DNA of 7,383 bases, taken from NCBI GenBank assembly GCA_024691145.1, contig JAILNW010000042.1:1-7383 (forward strand). Reading direction: 5' to 3'. The position numbers and the translations under genes are program-made. Under the pieces are notes generated by a model. The model ran no database searches and had not been told where the DNA came from. It was given only the letters and a program-made list of their open reading frames with translations. The DNA is from Lachnospiraceae bacterium (GTDB taxonomy: Bacteria; Bacillota; Clostridia; Lachnospirales; Lachnospiraceae). Below are positions 1-6,356 of the stretch, one piece after another. How positions within the stretch are numbered: position 1 is the first letter of the stretch; each line of letters begins with the position of its first letter.

Positions 1-143
1 TACTTATTTTCATTAATTTTTTCTAATGTCTGTGCACCACTATATGCCTTATCAATTCTTATATCATTAACATTATTATTAATATTTTCTTCTAATACTT
101 CTGCCCTTTCCTCATCTTTGGAGGCTATAAGAATCTCATACAT
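1..143 (-). CDS. N-terminal fragment of a probable response-regulator receiver-domain protein (partial)
   Basis: Only the first 47 codons are in the window; the reading frame runs off the left edge. ATG at 143-141 is preceded by AAAGGA at a usable distance (about 152-157), which supports this start. The protein opens with MYEILIASKDEERAEVL, then a polar stretch, then AYSGAQTLEKINENK. This resembles a CheY-like receiver fold: a first hydrophobic strand, an acidic loop (here K9-D10-E11-E12, not the usual DD pair), then an A-x-x-G-x-x-x-L-x-x-I segment like that before the phospho-acceptor aspartate. That aspartate would lie outside the window, so it cannot be checked. The gene follows the Gx-transporter gene after a 43-nt gap without an obvious terminator, so it may be read from the operon or from its own promoter. 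The family call rests on a short N-terminus only and is tentative. Confidence 0.5.
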   Translation of the reverse strand, partial: MYEILIASKDEERAEVLEENINNNVNDIRIDKAYSGAQTLEKINENK

Positions 144-166
144 AATTACACATCCTTTTTGTCACT

Positions 167-196
167 AGTATATAAAAATCACTATACTAAATATTC
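167..196 (-). promoter_or_regulatory. Possible sigma-E-type promoter for the receiver-domain gene
   Basis: On the minus strand GAATATT (196-190) fits the sporulation sigma-E -35 consensus KMATATT. It is followed after 15 nt by TATATACT (174-167), which matches CATACAHT at six of eight positions. The predicted start near 160 would leave a short leader containing the AAGGA ribosome binding site. The region is very AT-rich and the -35 lies inside the last codons of the preceding gene, so chance is a real possibility. Confidence 0.22.
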
Positions 197-678
197 TCAT
201 ACTTCTTAACTGCCGGTACAACAAAACTGCTAATAACTCCAACTAGAACTCCCATTATTGTTCCTGCAATAATGAGAACTGGAAGATATGAAAAAACCGC
301 CTTTGTCTTTAACATAACCGCTGCAACAGCTATCTGAGCTATGTTATGCATAACGCCCCCGGTAACACTTACACCTTTTATACTGAATCTATCTGTTTTT
401 TTCATTATTACCATTACAATAAAACTTGTCATTCCTCCTGCCATACTGTATATAATACCAAAAAGGTTACCAAACAGCAGTCCCGCAAGAATTATTCTCA
501 CAATATTTACAAACATGCCAGTTCTTACCCCATGAATATATAAGGCAGTAACAACCACAACGTTTGCAAGTCCAAGCTTTATGCCAGGAATCCCATTAAC
601 TGGCATAATAACATGCTCTATGTAGCTAAACACAAAGGCAAGTGTTACATACATACCATAAAGTGCTACCTTTTTCAC
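187..678 (-). CDS. Gx transporter family membrane protein (PF07456, 'heptaprenyl diphosphate synthase component I'-like; EetB-like)
   Basis: This 163-residue, very hydrophobic protein has about five to six membrane segments. Its family signatures are PGIKLGLANVVVVTAL (31-46), RIILAGLLFGN (61-71), GGVMHNIAQ (107-115) and a terminal YLPVLIIAGTIMGVLVG helix (131-147). The length is usual for the family. The start is GTG at 678-676: AAAAGGGG sits about 6 nt upstream, while the next ATG (codon 9) has no comparable site and would cut the first helix. The family was named for a heptaprenyl diphosphate synthase subunit, but the proteins look like small ECF-type substrate-binding membrane components and the true substrate is not settled. 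The gene lies 14 nt after the NusG-II-domain gene and continues the rnf operon. In Listeria and Lactobacillus electron-transfer loci a protein of this family is called EetB. A role in quinone, flavin or electron handling beside Rnf is inference. Confidence 0.85.
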   Translation of the reverse strand: MKKVALYGMYVTLAFVFSYIEHVIMPVNGIPGIKLGLANVVVVTALYIHGVRTGMFVNIVRIILAGLLFGNLFGIIYSMAGGMTSFIVMVIMKKTDRFSIKGVSVTGGVMHNIAQIAVAAVMLKTKAVFSYLPVLIIAGTIMGVLVGVISSFVVPAVKKYENI

Positions 679-692
679 AATTATCCCCTTTT

Positions 693-1079
693 CTATCTTG
701 CAACAGCATCTACATTACTATCATCATCCGAATGAATTTCCACAATAACATCATTCGGCATACATATTATGGTTTCACCATTATACATTATTTTTTTATG
801 ATTAACACATACCTGATTATTACAGTCCGCATAAGTCATATCGACCTTTCCATCCTTTATTTCAAGTATATTTTTATTTCCTTTATCATTAACTATCTCA
901 ACAGTCTGATTTTCAGACAATTTAAGTTCCTTGTATACTTTTCCATCTACTTTAACAACAACTGTTCCACCCTGTTTTTTAACTGCCTGCATCAATATAA
1001 GACCTGCTATACCAATAACAATAAGTATTACAATTAAATATACATCATTTTTTCTGAATTTTTCAAATGAATTACCCAT
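693..1079 (-). CDS. NusG domain II-containing, membrane-anchored protein (EetA-like)
   Basis: The 128-residue protein has a short basic N-terminus, one membrane helix (about residues 13-31, YLIVILIVIGIAGLILM) and a beta-rich extracytoplasmic domain of the NusG_II type. The hallmark is the cysteine region DCNNQVCVNHKKI followed by GETIICMPNDVIVEI (Cys86, Cys91, Cys106). The tail is acidic (HSDDDSNVD). An in-frame ATG two codons upstream (1085-1083) is disfavoured because GAGG at 1090-1087 would be only 1 nt from it; from the ATG at 1079 the spacing is a normal 7 nt. Despite the name the protein has no NusG transcription domain. It sits between rnfB (46-nt gap) and the Gx-transporter gene (14-nt gap), an association common in Clostridia. 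Proteins of this family are called EetA in Gram-positive extracellular electron transfer loci. The molecular function is unknown; a redox or cofactor role for the conserved cysteines is inferred. Confidence 0.85.
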   Translation of the reverse strand: MGNSFEKFRKNDVYLIVILIVIGIAGLILMQAVKKQGGTVVVKVDGKVYKELKLSENQTVEIVNDKGNKNILEIKDGKVDMTYADCNNQVCVNHKKIMYNGETIICMPNDVIVEIHSDDDSNVDAVAR

Positions 1080-1125
1080 ATACATACCTCAAATCAGAAC
1101 TCCCACCTGTTATACACATATATCA

Positions 1126-1920
1126 CTAACTAATTACTTTTACAGGACACTTTTCTGCACACTTTCCACATCCGGTACATTTGCTGTAATCTATTTGTGG
1201 AAGGTTATCCACCATTGTAATTGCTTCATTTTCACAATTCTTTGCACATAATGAACATCCGATACATCCAGTTTTACAAATATCCTTAACTGTTTTGCCT
1301 TTATCCTTTGAAGAACATTTTACTACATGCTCAGCATCATATGGAATAAGTTCAATAACGTGCTTTGGACAAGCCTTTATACACTTTCCACAGCCAATAC
1401 ATTTTTCCTTATCAACAACAGCAACACCATCAATTACTGTAATGGCATCATTGTCACAGACAGAAGCACAGGTTCCATAACCAAGACAGCCAAAGGAACA
1501 GGCTTTGTCACCTGCACCAGGAACAATTGTAACATCACGGCAATCATTAATTCCAACATAATTATACTTGCTCTTGGCATTATCACATGTTCCTTTACAT
1601 CTTACAACTGCAGCCATTCTAAGAACTTCTCCGGCTTCAACTCCCATAACTGCTGCAATTTTGTCAGCTACCTGCTTTCCTCCAACAGGACATGCACCTA
1701 CTTCAGCTTTTCCATCTGCTATTGCCTTTGCAAGAGCATCACAGCCTGCAAATCCGCATCCACCACAGTTATTACCAGGGAGGCACTCTCTTACTTCTAT
1801 TTCCTTTTCATTAACTTCTACCTTAAGTTTTTCTCCTGCTATTCCAAGAAATAAACCTATAAGCAATCCCAGTACTGATATAACTGCAACTGCTAGTAAA
1901 ATTGCATTAAAATCCATCAT
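1126..1920 (-). CDS. rnfB: Rnf complex ferredoxin-oxidising iron-sulfur subunit RnfB
   Basis: RnfB is the membrane-anchored polyferredoxin that takes electrons from reduced ferredoxin and passes them into the Rnf complex. The 264-residue product has an N-terminal membrane helix (about 5-28) and then an Fe-S domain with CGGC at 52-55 and further cysteines at 60 and 77 (C-x2-C-x4-C-x16-C). Two double-cluster ferredoxin modules follow. The first has Cys141/145/151/155 plus CIGCGKCIKACP (174-185). The second has CIGCSLCAKNC (219-229) plus CTGCGKCAEKCP (248-259). Cys108, 112, 127, 202 and 215 are extra cysteines in conserved-looking positions. Length and arrangement fit clostridial RnfB. A perfect AGGAGG lies at 1931-1926. 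The ATGs at 1920 and 1917 are both plausible starts (5 or 8 nt spacing); the in-frame TTG at 1923 is not. The ribosome binding site overlaps the rnfA stop codon, which implies translational coupling. Confidence 0.97.
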   Translation of the reverse strand: MMDFNAILLAVAVISVLGLLIGLFLGIAGEKLKVEVNEKEIEVRECLPGNNCGGCGFAGCDALAKAIADGKAEVGACPVGGKQVADKIAAVMGVEAGEVLRMAAVVRCKGTCDNAKSKYNYVGINDCRDVTIVPGAGDKACSFGCLGYGTCASVCDNDAITVIDGVAVVDKEKCIGCGKCIKACPKHVIELIPYDAEHVVKCSSKDKGKTVKDICKTGCIGCSLCAKNCENEAITMVDNLPQIDYSKCTGCGKCAEKCPVKVIS

Positions 1921-1929
1921 CAATTCCTC

Positions 1930-2505
1930 CTATATCAAACCTGAGAAACCAAAGAACGCAATGGCCATAAGTCCTGCTGTAATAAGAACAATAGGTGTTC
2001 CTTTAAAAGACTCTGGTATATCATTATGCTCTGTTCTTTCTCTTATTCCTGCAAGAATTACAATAGCAATTGTAAAGCCTGCTGCTGTTCCAAAACCGCA
2101 AACTGTACTTTCAAGTATGCTGTAACCTGACTGAACATTTTTAAGTGCTACACCAAGTACGGCACAGTTTGTAGTAATAAGCGGGAGATAAACTCCAAGG
2201 GAATTGTATAATGATGGACTTGATTTCTTCAAGAACATCTCTACAAGCTGAACAAGAGCTGCTATAACAAGTATAAATACTATTGTCTGAAGATAATCCA
2301 ATTTGTTTGGTTCAAGTATAAATTTATAAATTGTACTTGTAATGGCAGAAGAAATAGTTATAACAAATATAACTGCTCCACCCATGCCAAGTGCTGTATT
2401 TACTTTTTTAGAAACACCTAAAAACGGACATAATCCTAAAAACTGGCTAAGTACGACATTATTTACTACAGACGCACTTATAAGTATTAAAATTAACTCT
2501 TTCAT
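1930..2505 (-). CDS. rnfA: Rnf complex membrane subunit RnfA
   Basis: RnfA is one of two homologous integral membrane subunits (with RnfE) that together hold an intramembrane iron-sulfur centre and carry electrons across the membrane during ion pumping. The 191-residue product is almost all hydrophobic, consistent with six membrane helices. The conserved half-site cysteines are Cys26 (in GLCPFLG) and Cys114 (in TTNCAVLG); in this family these two positions, with their RnfE counterparts, ligate a 2Fe-2S cluster. Other family features are the NNVVLSQFLGLCP start, SLYNSLGVYLPLITTNC, and GIRER before the final helices. The length is standard (about 190-195). ATG at 2505 has GAGG 8 nt upstream. 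The gene lies 33 nt after rnfE and its stop codon is embedded in the rnfB ribosome binding site. Confidence 0.97.
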   Translation of the reverse strand: MKELILILISASVVNNVVLSQFLGLCPFLGVSKKVNTALGMGGAVIFVITISSAITSTIYKFILEPNKLDYLQTIVFILVIAALVQLVEMFLKKSSPSLYNSLGVYLPLITTNCAVLGVALKNVQSGYSILESTVCGFGTAAGFTIAIVILAGIRERTEHNDIPESFKGTPIVLITAGLMAIAFFGFSGLI

Positions 2506-2538
2506 ATATCATACCTCTATTTTATCTATATCTACAAG

Positions 2539-3243
2539 TTACTCTGCTTCTTTAACTGCATTCTTCGCAATACATGTTGTGCTTGTGCATCCTGAGCACT
2601 TTCCTCCACATGCCGCACCATCTGAAGAAGCGTTAGTTGCTGATGGCATCTTAAGTTTGTTCTGTATTGCTGTTAACATTGCAAGTACAAAGAATGCTCC
2701 TGGTGCAAGTACAAATATTGAAACAGGTGCAATACCATTTCCCTTAGATGCAGTATAAATTACTTTGCCAAATATAGTTCCATTGCCAAGGAATTCTCTG
2801 AAAATACCTATGCTTGTAAGACCAACAGTGAATCCAAGTCCCATTCCGATACCATCAAAAAGTGATGCTATAACCGGGTTCTTAGAAGCATATGACTCTG
2901 CTCTTCCTAATATAATACAGTTAACAACTATAAGAGGAATGTAAATGCCAAGCGAATCATATAGTGAAGGAACATATCCCTGTAACAAAAGCTGTACAAC
3001 AGTAACTAATGATGCTACAATTACGATATAGGCTGGTATTCTTACCTTATCAGGTATTACCTTACGAAGCATCGATATAAGCATGTTTGAACATGCAAGA
3101 ACTGCTGTTGTTGTAAGTCCCATTCCAAGTCCGTTAATAGCCGATGTAGTAACAGCAAGAGTAGGACACATACCTAACATAAGAACAAATGTAGGATTTT
3201 CTTTAATAATTCCATTCTTCAATCTTTCATTTATAACACTCAT
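2539..3243 (-). CDS. rnfE: Rnf complex membrane subunit RnfE with cysteine-rich C-terminal tail
   Basis: RnfE is the partner of RnfA and the second half of the intramembrane Fe-S pair. The 234-residue product begins with ERLKNGIIKENPTFVLMLG and has six predicted membrane helices up to about residue 196. The conserved cysteines are Cys26 (GMCPTLA) and Cys109 (VVNCIILGRAE). The SLYDSLGIYIPLI and GIFREFLGNGT segments are typical. Beyond the last helix is a polar tail of about 35 residues with ACGGKCSGCTSTTC (Cys212, 216, 219, 224), then a lysine/glutamate-rich end. This tail is absent from the short proteobacterial RnfE and its role is not known to me. Because six helices put both ends on the same side as the N-terminus, I infer that it is cytoplasmic, near RnfB and RnfC. 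ATG at 3243 has GGAGG 7 nt upstream, and rnfG ends 16 nt before it. Confidence 0.96.
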   Translation of the reverse strand: MSVINERLKNGIIKENPTFVLMLGMCPTLAVTTSAINGLGMGLTTTAVLACSNMLISMLRKVIPDKVRIPAYIVIVASLVTVVQLLLQGYVPSLYDSLGIYIPLIVVNCIILGRAESYASKNPVIASLFDGIGMGLGFTVGLTSIGIFREFLGNGTIFGKVIYTASKGNGIAPVSIFVLAPGAFFVLAMLTAIQNKLKMPSATNASSDGAACGGKCSGCTSTTCIAKNAVKEAE

Positions 3244-3259
3244 ATCCTTACCTCCATTA

Positions 3260-3886
3260 CTACTTGTTTAAAGAGTTATTGAAAAAATAAACTCCCGCAT
3301 TAACTGCTCCTGTTACTGCTTTTGTTGTTATAGTTGCACCACTAAGAGCATCAATCTCATTATCCTTAGTCTTTCCAGACTTTGTATACTCAAACTGCTC
3401 CACTTTCTTTTCCTTAAACTGGCTTTTAAAGCTGTCTTCCTTAGCCTTCATACCAAGACCTGCAGTCTCATTTATACTAAGGATTTCCATGCCCTTAACA
3501 GTTCCCTCACTGTCTATTCCAAGTGAAATTGTAATATCTCCGCCATATCCATTTGACGATGTTATACTCATAACATATCCGCAGTTGTTGCCATCCTTAT
3601 CCTTGGCATACATAGCTTCGTTAATCTTTACGCCTTGATAATCATTGCTTATAAGACTTTCTGAGTCACTGACTTTATCTGAAAGAGCCTCATCACTGTC
3701 AAATGTTTCTGCATCCTGAAATACTGCCTTATATGCTTCCATCTTATTCTTTTCTTCAGCTTTTGCAATTGGTTCTTTTGTTACCTCATAAACAACTGAA
3801 AGAATTCCACCTGAAATAAGTGTTATTAAAAATAATATTAATGCGTCTTTTAGTATTGTGTTCTTATTTTTCTTATCTGCTGCCAT
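3260..3886 (-). CDS. rnfG: Rnf complex FMN-binding subunit RnfG
   Basis: RnfG carries covalently bound FMN on the outer face of the membrane and relays electrons within the Rnf complex. The 208-residue product has a short basic N-terminus, one membrane helix (about 14-33) and an extracytoplasmic FMN-binding domain with NGYGGDITISLGID (112-125), SINETAGLGMKAKE (137-150) and the flavinylation motif DALSGAT (179-185). Thr185 is the expected FMN attachment site, modified by an ApbE-type transferase not encoded in this window. The start is the ATG at 3886, with AGGGGG 8 nt upstream. An in-frame ATG 16 codons earlier lacks a good site and would add a non-typical charged leader. The start lies inside the end of rnfD (14-nt overlap, different frame), indicating translational coupling. 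Confidence 0.96.
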   Translation of the reverse strand: MAADKKNKNTILKDALILFLITLISGGILSVVYEVTKEPIAKAEEKNKMEAYKAVFQDAETFDSDEALSDKVSDSESLISNDYQGVKINEAMYAKDKDGNNCGYVMSITSSNGYGGDITISLGIDSEGTVKGMEILSINETAGLGMKAKEDSFKSQFKEKKVEQFEYTKSGKTKDNEIDALSGATITTKAVTGAVNAGVYFFNNSLNK

Positions 3887-4862
3887 TATTATTACCCCCT
3901 TTTCCAAATGCTGTAGGTATAGTAACCTTTTCAATAAGTGGCACTAAAAGGTTACAGAAAATAATAGCATATGAAACGCCTTCTGCCGAACCGCCAAATA
4001 ATCTGAATATTGAAGTAAATATTCCAAGTAATAATGCAAATACTACTTTACCCATTGGAGTAATCGGACATGTTACATAATCAGTTGCCATAAATACAGC
4101 ACCTAGCATAAGTCCGCCACCACAAATATGAGCTAAAACAAAATTAAAATCAAATCCGTTCTGTGAACATGCTGAATAAATAGCTGTAAATACTGCCACA
4201 GTTCCTATATAAATACAAGGAATCTTAGGTGAAATAACCTTTCTGATTACAAGATATAATCCACCGATTAAAATTGCCAAAGCAGAAGTCTCTCCAATTG
4301 TTCCTCCTGTTGTTCCAATAAACATCTTCATTACATCAACGCTCTCTCCGGCTTTAAGTGCTGTAAGAGGTGTTGCACCACTGACTCCGTCAACAGCCAT
4401 ACGTCCATTTATAATTGAACCAGTTTTTTCAACTGCAAATGATGTCATTCTTCCTGCAAATGATATTACAAGGAAACATCTTGCACCAAGAGCAGGATTC
4501 ATAAAATTCTGTCCTAATCCTCCAAAAAGCTGTTTAACTACAATAATAGCGAATACGCTTCCAAGTACAGCCATCCATATAGGTAATGACACCGGAAGGT
4601 TAAGTGCTAAAAGCAAACCTGTAATAATTGCGCTATAGTCTCCTACAGTAATCTTCTTATGCATACCTTTCTGAAACAAATACTCAGAAAGTACAGCACT
4701 TGCAACACATGCTAAAATAATAACAAGAGCCCTTATACCAAAATTATATATTCCAAAAAATGTCGCTGGTAATAATCCAATTACAACATCTCTCATTATT
4801 GTCTTTGTGCTTCTGTTACAAAGCATGTGAGGGGATGTTGAAACATTATACATCTCATTCAT
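3873..4862 (-). CDS. rnfD: Rnf complex membrane FMN subunit RnfD
   Basis: RnfD is the large integral membrane subunit, related to NqrB, that carries covalent FMN and is thought to take part in Na+ or H+ translocation. The 329-residue product has about ten hydrophobic helices. Landmarks are the N-terminal SPHMLCNRSTKTIMRDV (10-26), GLGQNFMNPALGARCF (115-130), the flavinylation motif DGVSGATPLTALK (158-170; Thr164 the predicted FMN site), ATDYVTCPITPMGK (259-272) and RLFGGSAEGVSYAI (287-300). Length and motifs match clostridial RnfD. ATG at 4862 is the only reasonable start, but GGAGG is 12 nt upstream, longer than the 6-8 nt seen at neighbouring genes, so initiation may be weaker or helped by coupling to rnfC (29-nt gap). 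The 3' end encodes GKGGNNNGSR and contains the rnfG ribosome binding site. Confidence 0.97.
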   Translation of the reverse strand: MNEMYNVSTSPHMLCNRSTKTIMRDVVIGLLPATFFGIYNFGIRALVIILACVASAVLSEYLFQKGMHKKITVGDYSAIITGLLLALNLPVSLPIWMAVLGSVFAIIVVKQLFGGLGQNFMNPALGARCFLVISFAGRMTSFAVEKTGSIINGRMAVDGVSGATPLTALKAGESVDVMKMFIGTTGGTIGETSALAILIGGLYLVIRKVISPKIPCIYIGTVAVFTAIYSACSQNGFDFNFVLAHICGGGLMLGAVFMATDYVTCPITPMGKVVFALLLGIFTSIFRLFGGSAEGVSYAIIFCNLLVPLIEKVTIPTAFGKGGNNNGSR

Positions 4863-4891
4863 TTCTTTATAATACCTCCAATATATTCAAA

Positions 4892-6217
4892 CTATTTTTT
4901 ACGTCTGTTATCCATAATTCTTCTTCTTGTAAGCTTAAATGCCTGAGTAAGTCTTAACTTTGCAGGACATACATAAGTACAGCATCCACACTCATAGCAT
5001 TCCATACCGTTAATATGTTCGAAGCTTTCGTCATCTATATTATTGGAGTACTGATACATCTTCTGTGGAATAAGCTTGCTTGGACATGCATCAACACATC
5101 TTCCACATCTTATACATGCAGTAGGCTCATTAAGCGCAACTTCATCCTTTGTCATGGAAAGGATAGCAGATGAAGTCTTAACAACAGGAATGTCAAGTGT
5201 AAACAAGGCCATACCCATCATAGGACCTCCTGAAACAACTTTTTCAGGCTTACACTTAAATCCTCCTGCCTCATTAATAAGATCCATATATTTCATGCCT
5301 GTTCTGGCCTCTATATTACATGGATTATTAATGGCATCACCTGTTACAGTAATTATTCTTCTGATAAGTGGTGTAGTTTTACATACTGCCATATATACTG
5401 CTACAATTGTATCTATATTGTTAACTATACAGCCTGCATCTGCAGGAAGCATAGTAGAATTAATCTCTTTATGAGTAGTTGCATAAACTAACTGTCTCTC
5501 AGCACCCTGAGGATATTTGACTTTAAGTGGCATAACGCTTATACGTTCTTCATTTTCAACCATAGCCTGCAGCTTTTCAATGGCATCTTGTTTATTAACC
5601 TCAATTCCTATAATTGCTTCTGCCTTAGGAAACATCTGGAGTACAACCTTTATACCTCCAATTATTCTTTCTGGTTCCTCAAGCATAATTCTATAGTCAG
5701 ATGTAAGGTAAGGTTCACACTCTGCACCATTTATAATAATATGAGTTATCTCATCTTCATTCTTAGGTGTAAGTTTTACATGTGTAGGAAAACCTGCTCC
5801 ACCCATACCAACTATACCGGCTTCTTTTACAATGTTTCTTATTTCTTCATTTGATAATTTTGTATAATCCCTGTCCTGTCCAAAACCATCAACGGCATTA
5901 TACTCTTCATCATTGTCAATAACGATTGATTTGACTTTGTTACCAGAAACTGTCATACGATCTTCAATTGCCTTAACTTTACCAGACACTGAGCTTACTA
6001 CTACAGCTGAAATAAATCCTGTACTTTCGCCAATCTTCTGGCCAACTTTTACATAATCGCCTACATTAACAATAGGCTGTGCTGGTGCACCTATGTGCTG
6101 TGACATAGGAAATACATACTCTCCGCCAGTCTTAATCTTTTTAATAGGGTAATCTTTAGAAATATCCTTGCCATCATCAGCAGGATGAATTCCCCTTTTA
6201 AATGTTCCTAATCCCAT
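4892..6217 (-). CDS. rnfC: Rnf complex NADH/NAD+-site subunit RnfC
   Basis: RnfC is the peripheral subunit that exchanges electrons with NAD(H) through bound FMN and two 4Fe-4S clusters. The 441-residue product shows the N-terminal RnfC barrel domain (FKRGIHP at 6-12, HIGAPAQPIV at 41-50 and VGDYVKVGQKIGE at 52-64). The nucleotide/FMN domain follows with IVGMGGAGFPTHVKL (135-149) and NGAECEPYLTSDYR (163-176), resembling NuoF-type NADH sites. Next come an SLBB-like segment (TVTGD, about 290-294, and SGGPMMGMAL, 329-338) and two ferredoxin motifs, CIRCGRCVDACP (368-379) and CYECGCCTYVCP (407-418). The C-terminus is basic (RRRIMDNRRKK). The length is usual for clostridial RnfC, without the long C-terminal extension of some proteobacterial forms. 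ATG at 6217 has AGAGG 6 nt upstream. It is the first gene of the operon, preceded by a promoter and a Rex-type operator. Confidence 0.97.
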   Translation of the reverse strand: MGLGTFKRGIHPADDGKDISKDYPIKKIKTGGEYVFPMSQHIGAPAQPIVNVGDYVKVGQKIGESTGFISAVVVSSVSGKVKAIEDRMTVSGNKVKSIVIDNDEEYNAVDGFGQDRDYTKLSNEEIRNIVKEAGIVGMGGAGFPTHVKLTPKNEDEITHIIINGAECEPYLTSDYRIMLEEPERIIGGIKVVLQMFPKAEAIIGIEVNKQDAIEKLQAMVENEERISVMPLKVKYPQGAERQLVYATTHKEINSTMLPADAGCIVNNIDTIVAVYMAVCKTTPLIRRIITVTGDAINNPCNIEARTGMKYMDLINEAGGFKCKPEKVVSGGPMMGMALFTLDIPVVKTSSAILSMTKDEVALNEPTACIRCGRCVDACPSKLIPQKMYQYSNNIDDESFEHINGMECYECGCCTYVCPAKLRLTQAFKLTRRRIMDNRRKK

Positions 6218-6233
6218 ACAATACCTCTTTTCT

Positions 6234-6261
6234 ATTATAGATTTTGATTATGTCATGTTAA
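6234..6261 (-). promoter_or_regulatory. Possible proximal promoter of rnfC overlapping the Rex site
   Basis: On the minus strand TTAACA (6261-6256; five of six matches to TTGACA) is followed after 16 nt by TATAAT (6239-6234). Its -35 lies within the Rex-type operator. The predicted start near 6227 falls inside the rnfC ribosome binding site, leaving only about 10 nt of leader. This makes it less likely than the distal promoter, or at best a near-leaderless one. Confidence 0.3.
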
Positions 6262-6272
6262 TTATTTAACAA
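6255..6272. promoter_or_regulatory. Rex (redox-sensing repressor) operator upstream of rnfC
   Basis: The site reads ATGTTAA-TTAT-TTAACAA and matches the clostridial Rex consensus TTGTTAANNNNTTAACAA at 13 of 14 defined positions; only the first base differs. Rex represses at low NADH/NAD+ and releases DNA when NADH rises. Its known clostridial targets include fermentation and NAD-linked electron transfer genes. The site lies 38-55 nt upstream of the rnfC start, downstream of the distal promoter start and over the possible -35 of a proximal promoter, so binding could block either. Rex itself is not encoded in the window. Confidence 0.72.
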
Positions 6273-6304
6273 TAATAACCAATAATCTCCAATCATACCT
6301 TTTT

Positions 6305-6333
6305 ATTATAATCTACTACCCTCATTAATGCAA
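6305..6333 (-). promoter_or_regulatory. Predicted sigma-A promoter (distal) for the rnf operon
   Basis: The minus strand has TTGCAT (6333-6328), 17 nt, then a perfect TATAAT (6310-6305). The predicted start near 6298 gives an 80-nt leader to rnfC that contains the Rex-type palindrome at about +27 to +44. The -10 box and spacing are ideal; the -35 keeps only the TTG part of the consensus, so activator help or modest strength is possible. Confidence 0.6.
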
Positions 6334-6337
6334 GTAA

Positions 6338-6351
6338 ATGTTTTTAAACAT
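6338..6351. repeat. 14-bp perfect palindrome just upstream of the rnf -35 region
   Basis: The sequence ATGTTT-TT-AAACAT is a perfect inverted repeat with 6-bp arms and a 2-bp centre, 5 bp upstream of the predicted -35 box. It could be a second regulator site or simply an AT-rich upstream promoter element. I do not recognise the cognate factor. Confidence 0.4.
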
Positions 6352-6356
6352 AGAGG

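Noticed and set aside
642..1037. Plus-strand open frame of about 130 codons opposite the NusG-II-domain gene
   Set aside because: The protein is low-complexity (Ile/Asn/Tyr/Phe), resembles no family and is the antisense of a well-supported gene with conserved cysteines.
1327..2125. Two overlapping plus-strand open frames (175 and 185 codons) opposite rnfB and rnfA
   Set aside because: They are antisense to clear rnf genes, overlap one another, and their composition is that of a complement of ferredoxin and membrane codons.
3884..3934. Upstream in-frame ATG giving RnfG 16 extra residues
   Set aside because: The ATG at 3886 has a strong AGGGGG at 8 nt and gives the usual short basic leader before the membrane helix; the upstream start lacks such a site and would overlap rnfD much more.
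5076..5474. Plus-strand open frame of 132 codons opposite rnfC
   Set aside because: It is a shadow of the conserved rnfC ferredoxin and SLBB-like regions, with no ribosome binding site or family likeness.
1126..6217. Na+-translocating NADH:quinone oxidoreductase (Nqr) operon
   Set aside because: Subunits are homologous, but the multi-cluster RnfB and the ferredoxin motifs in RnfC are present and no NqrF-type flavoprotein is encoded, so this is Rnf.
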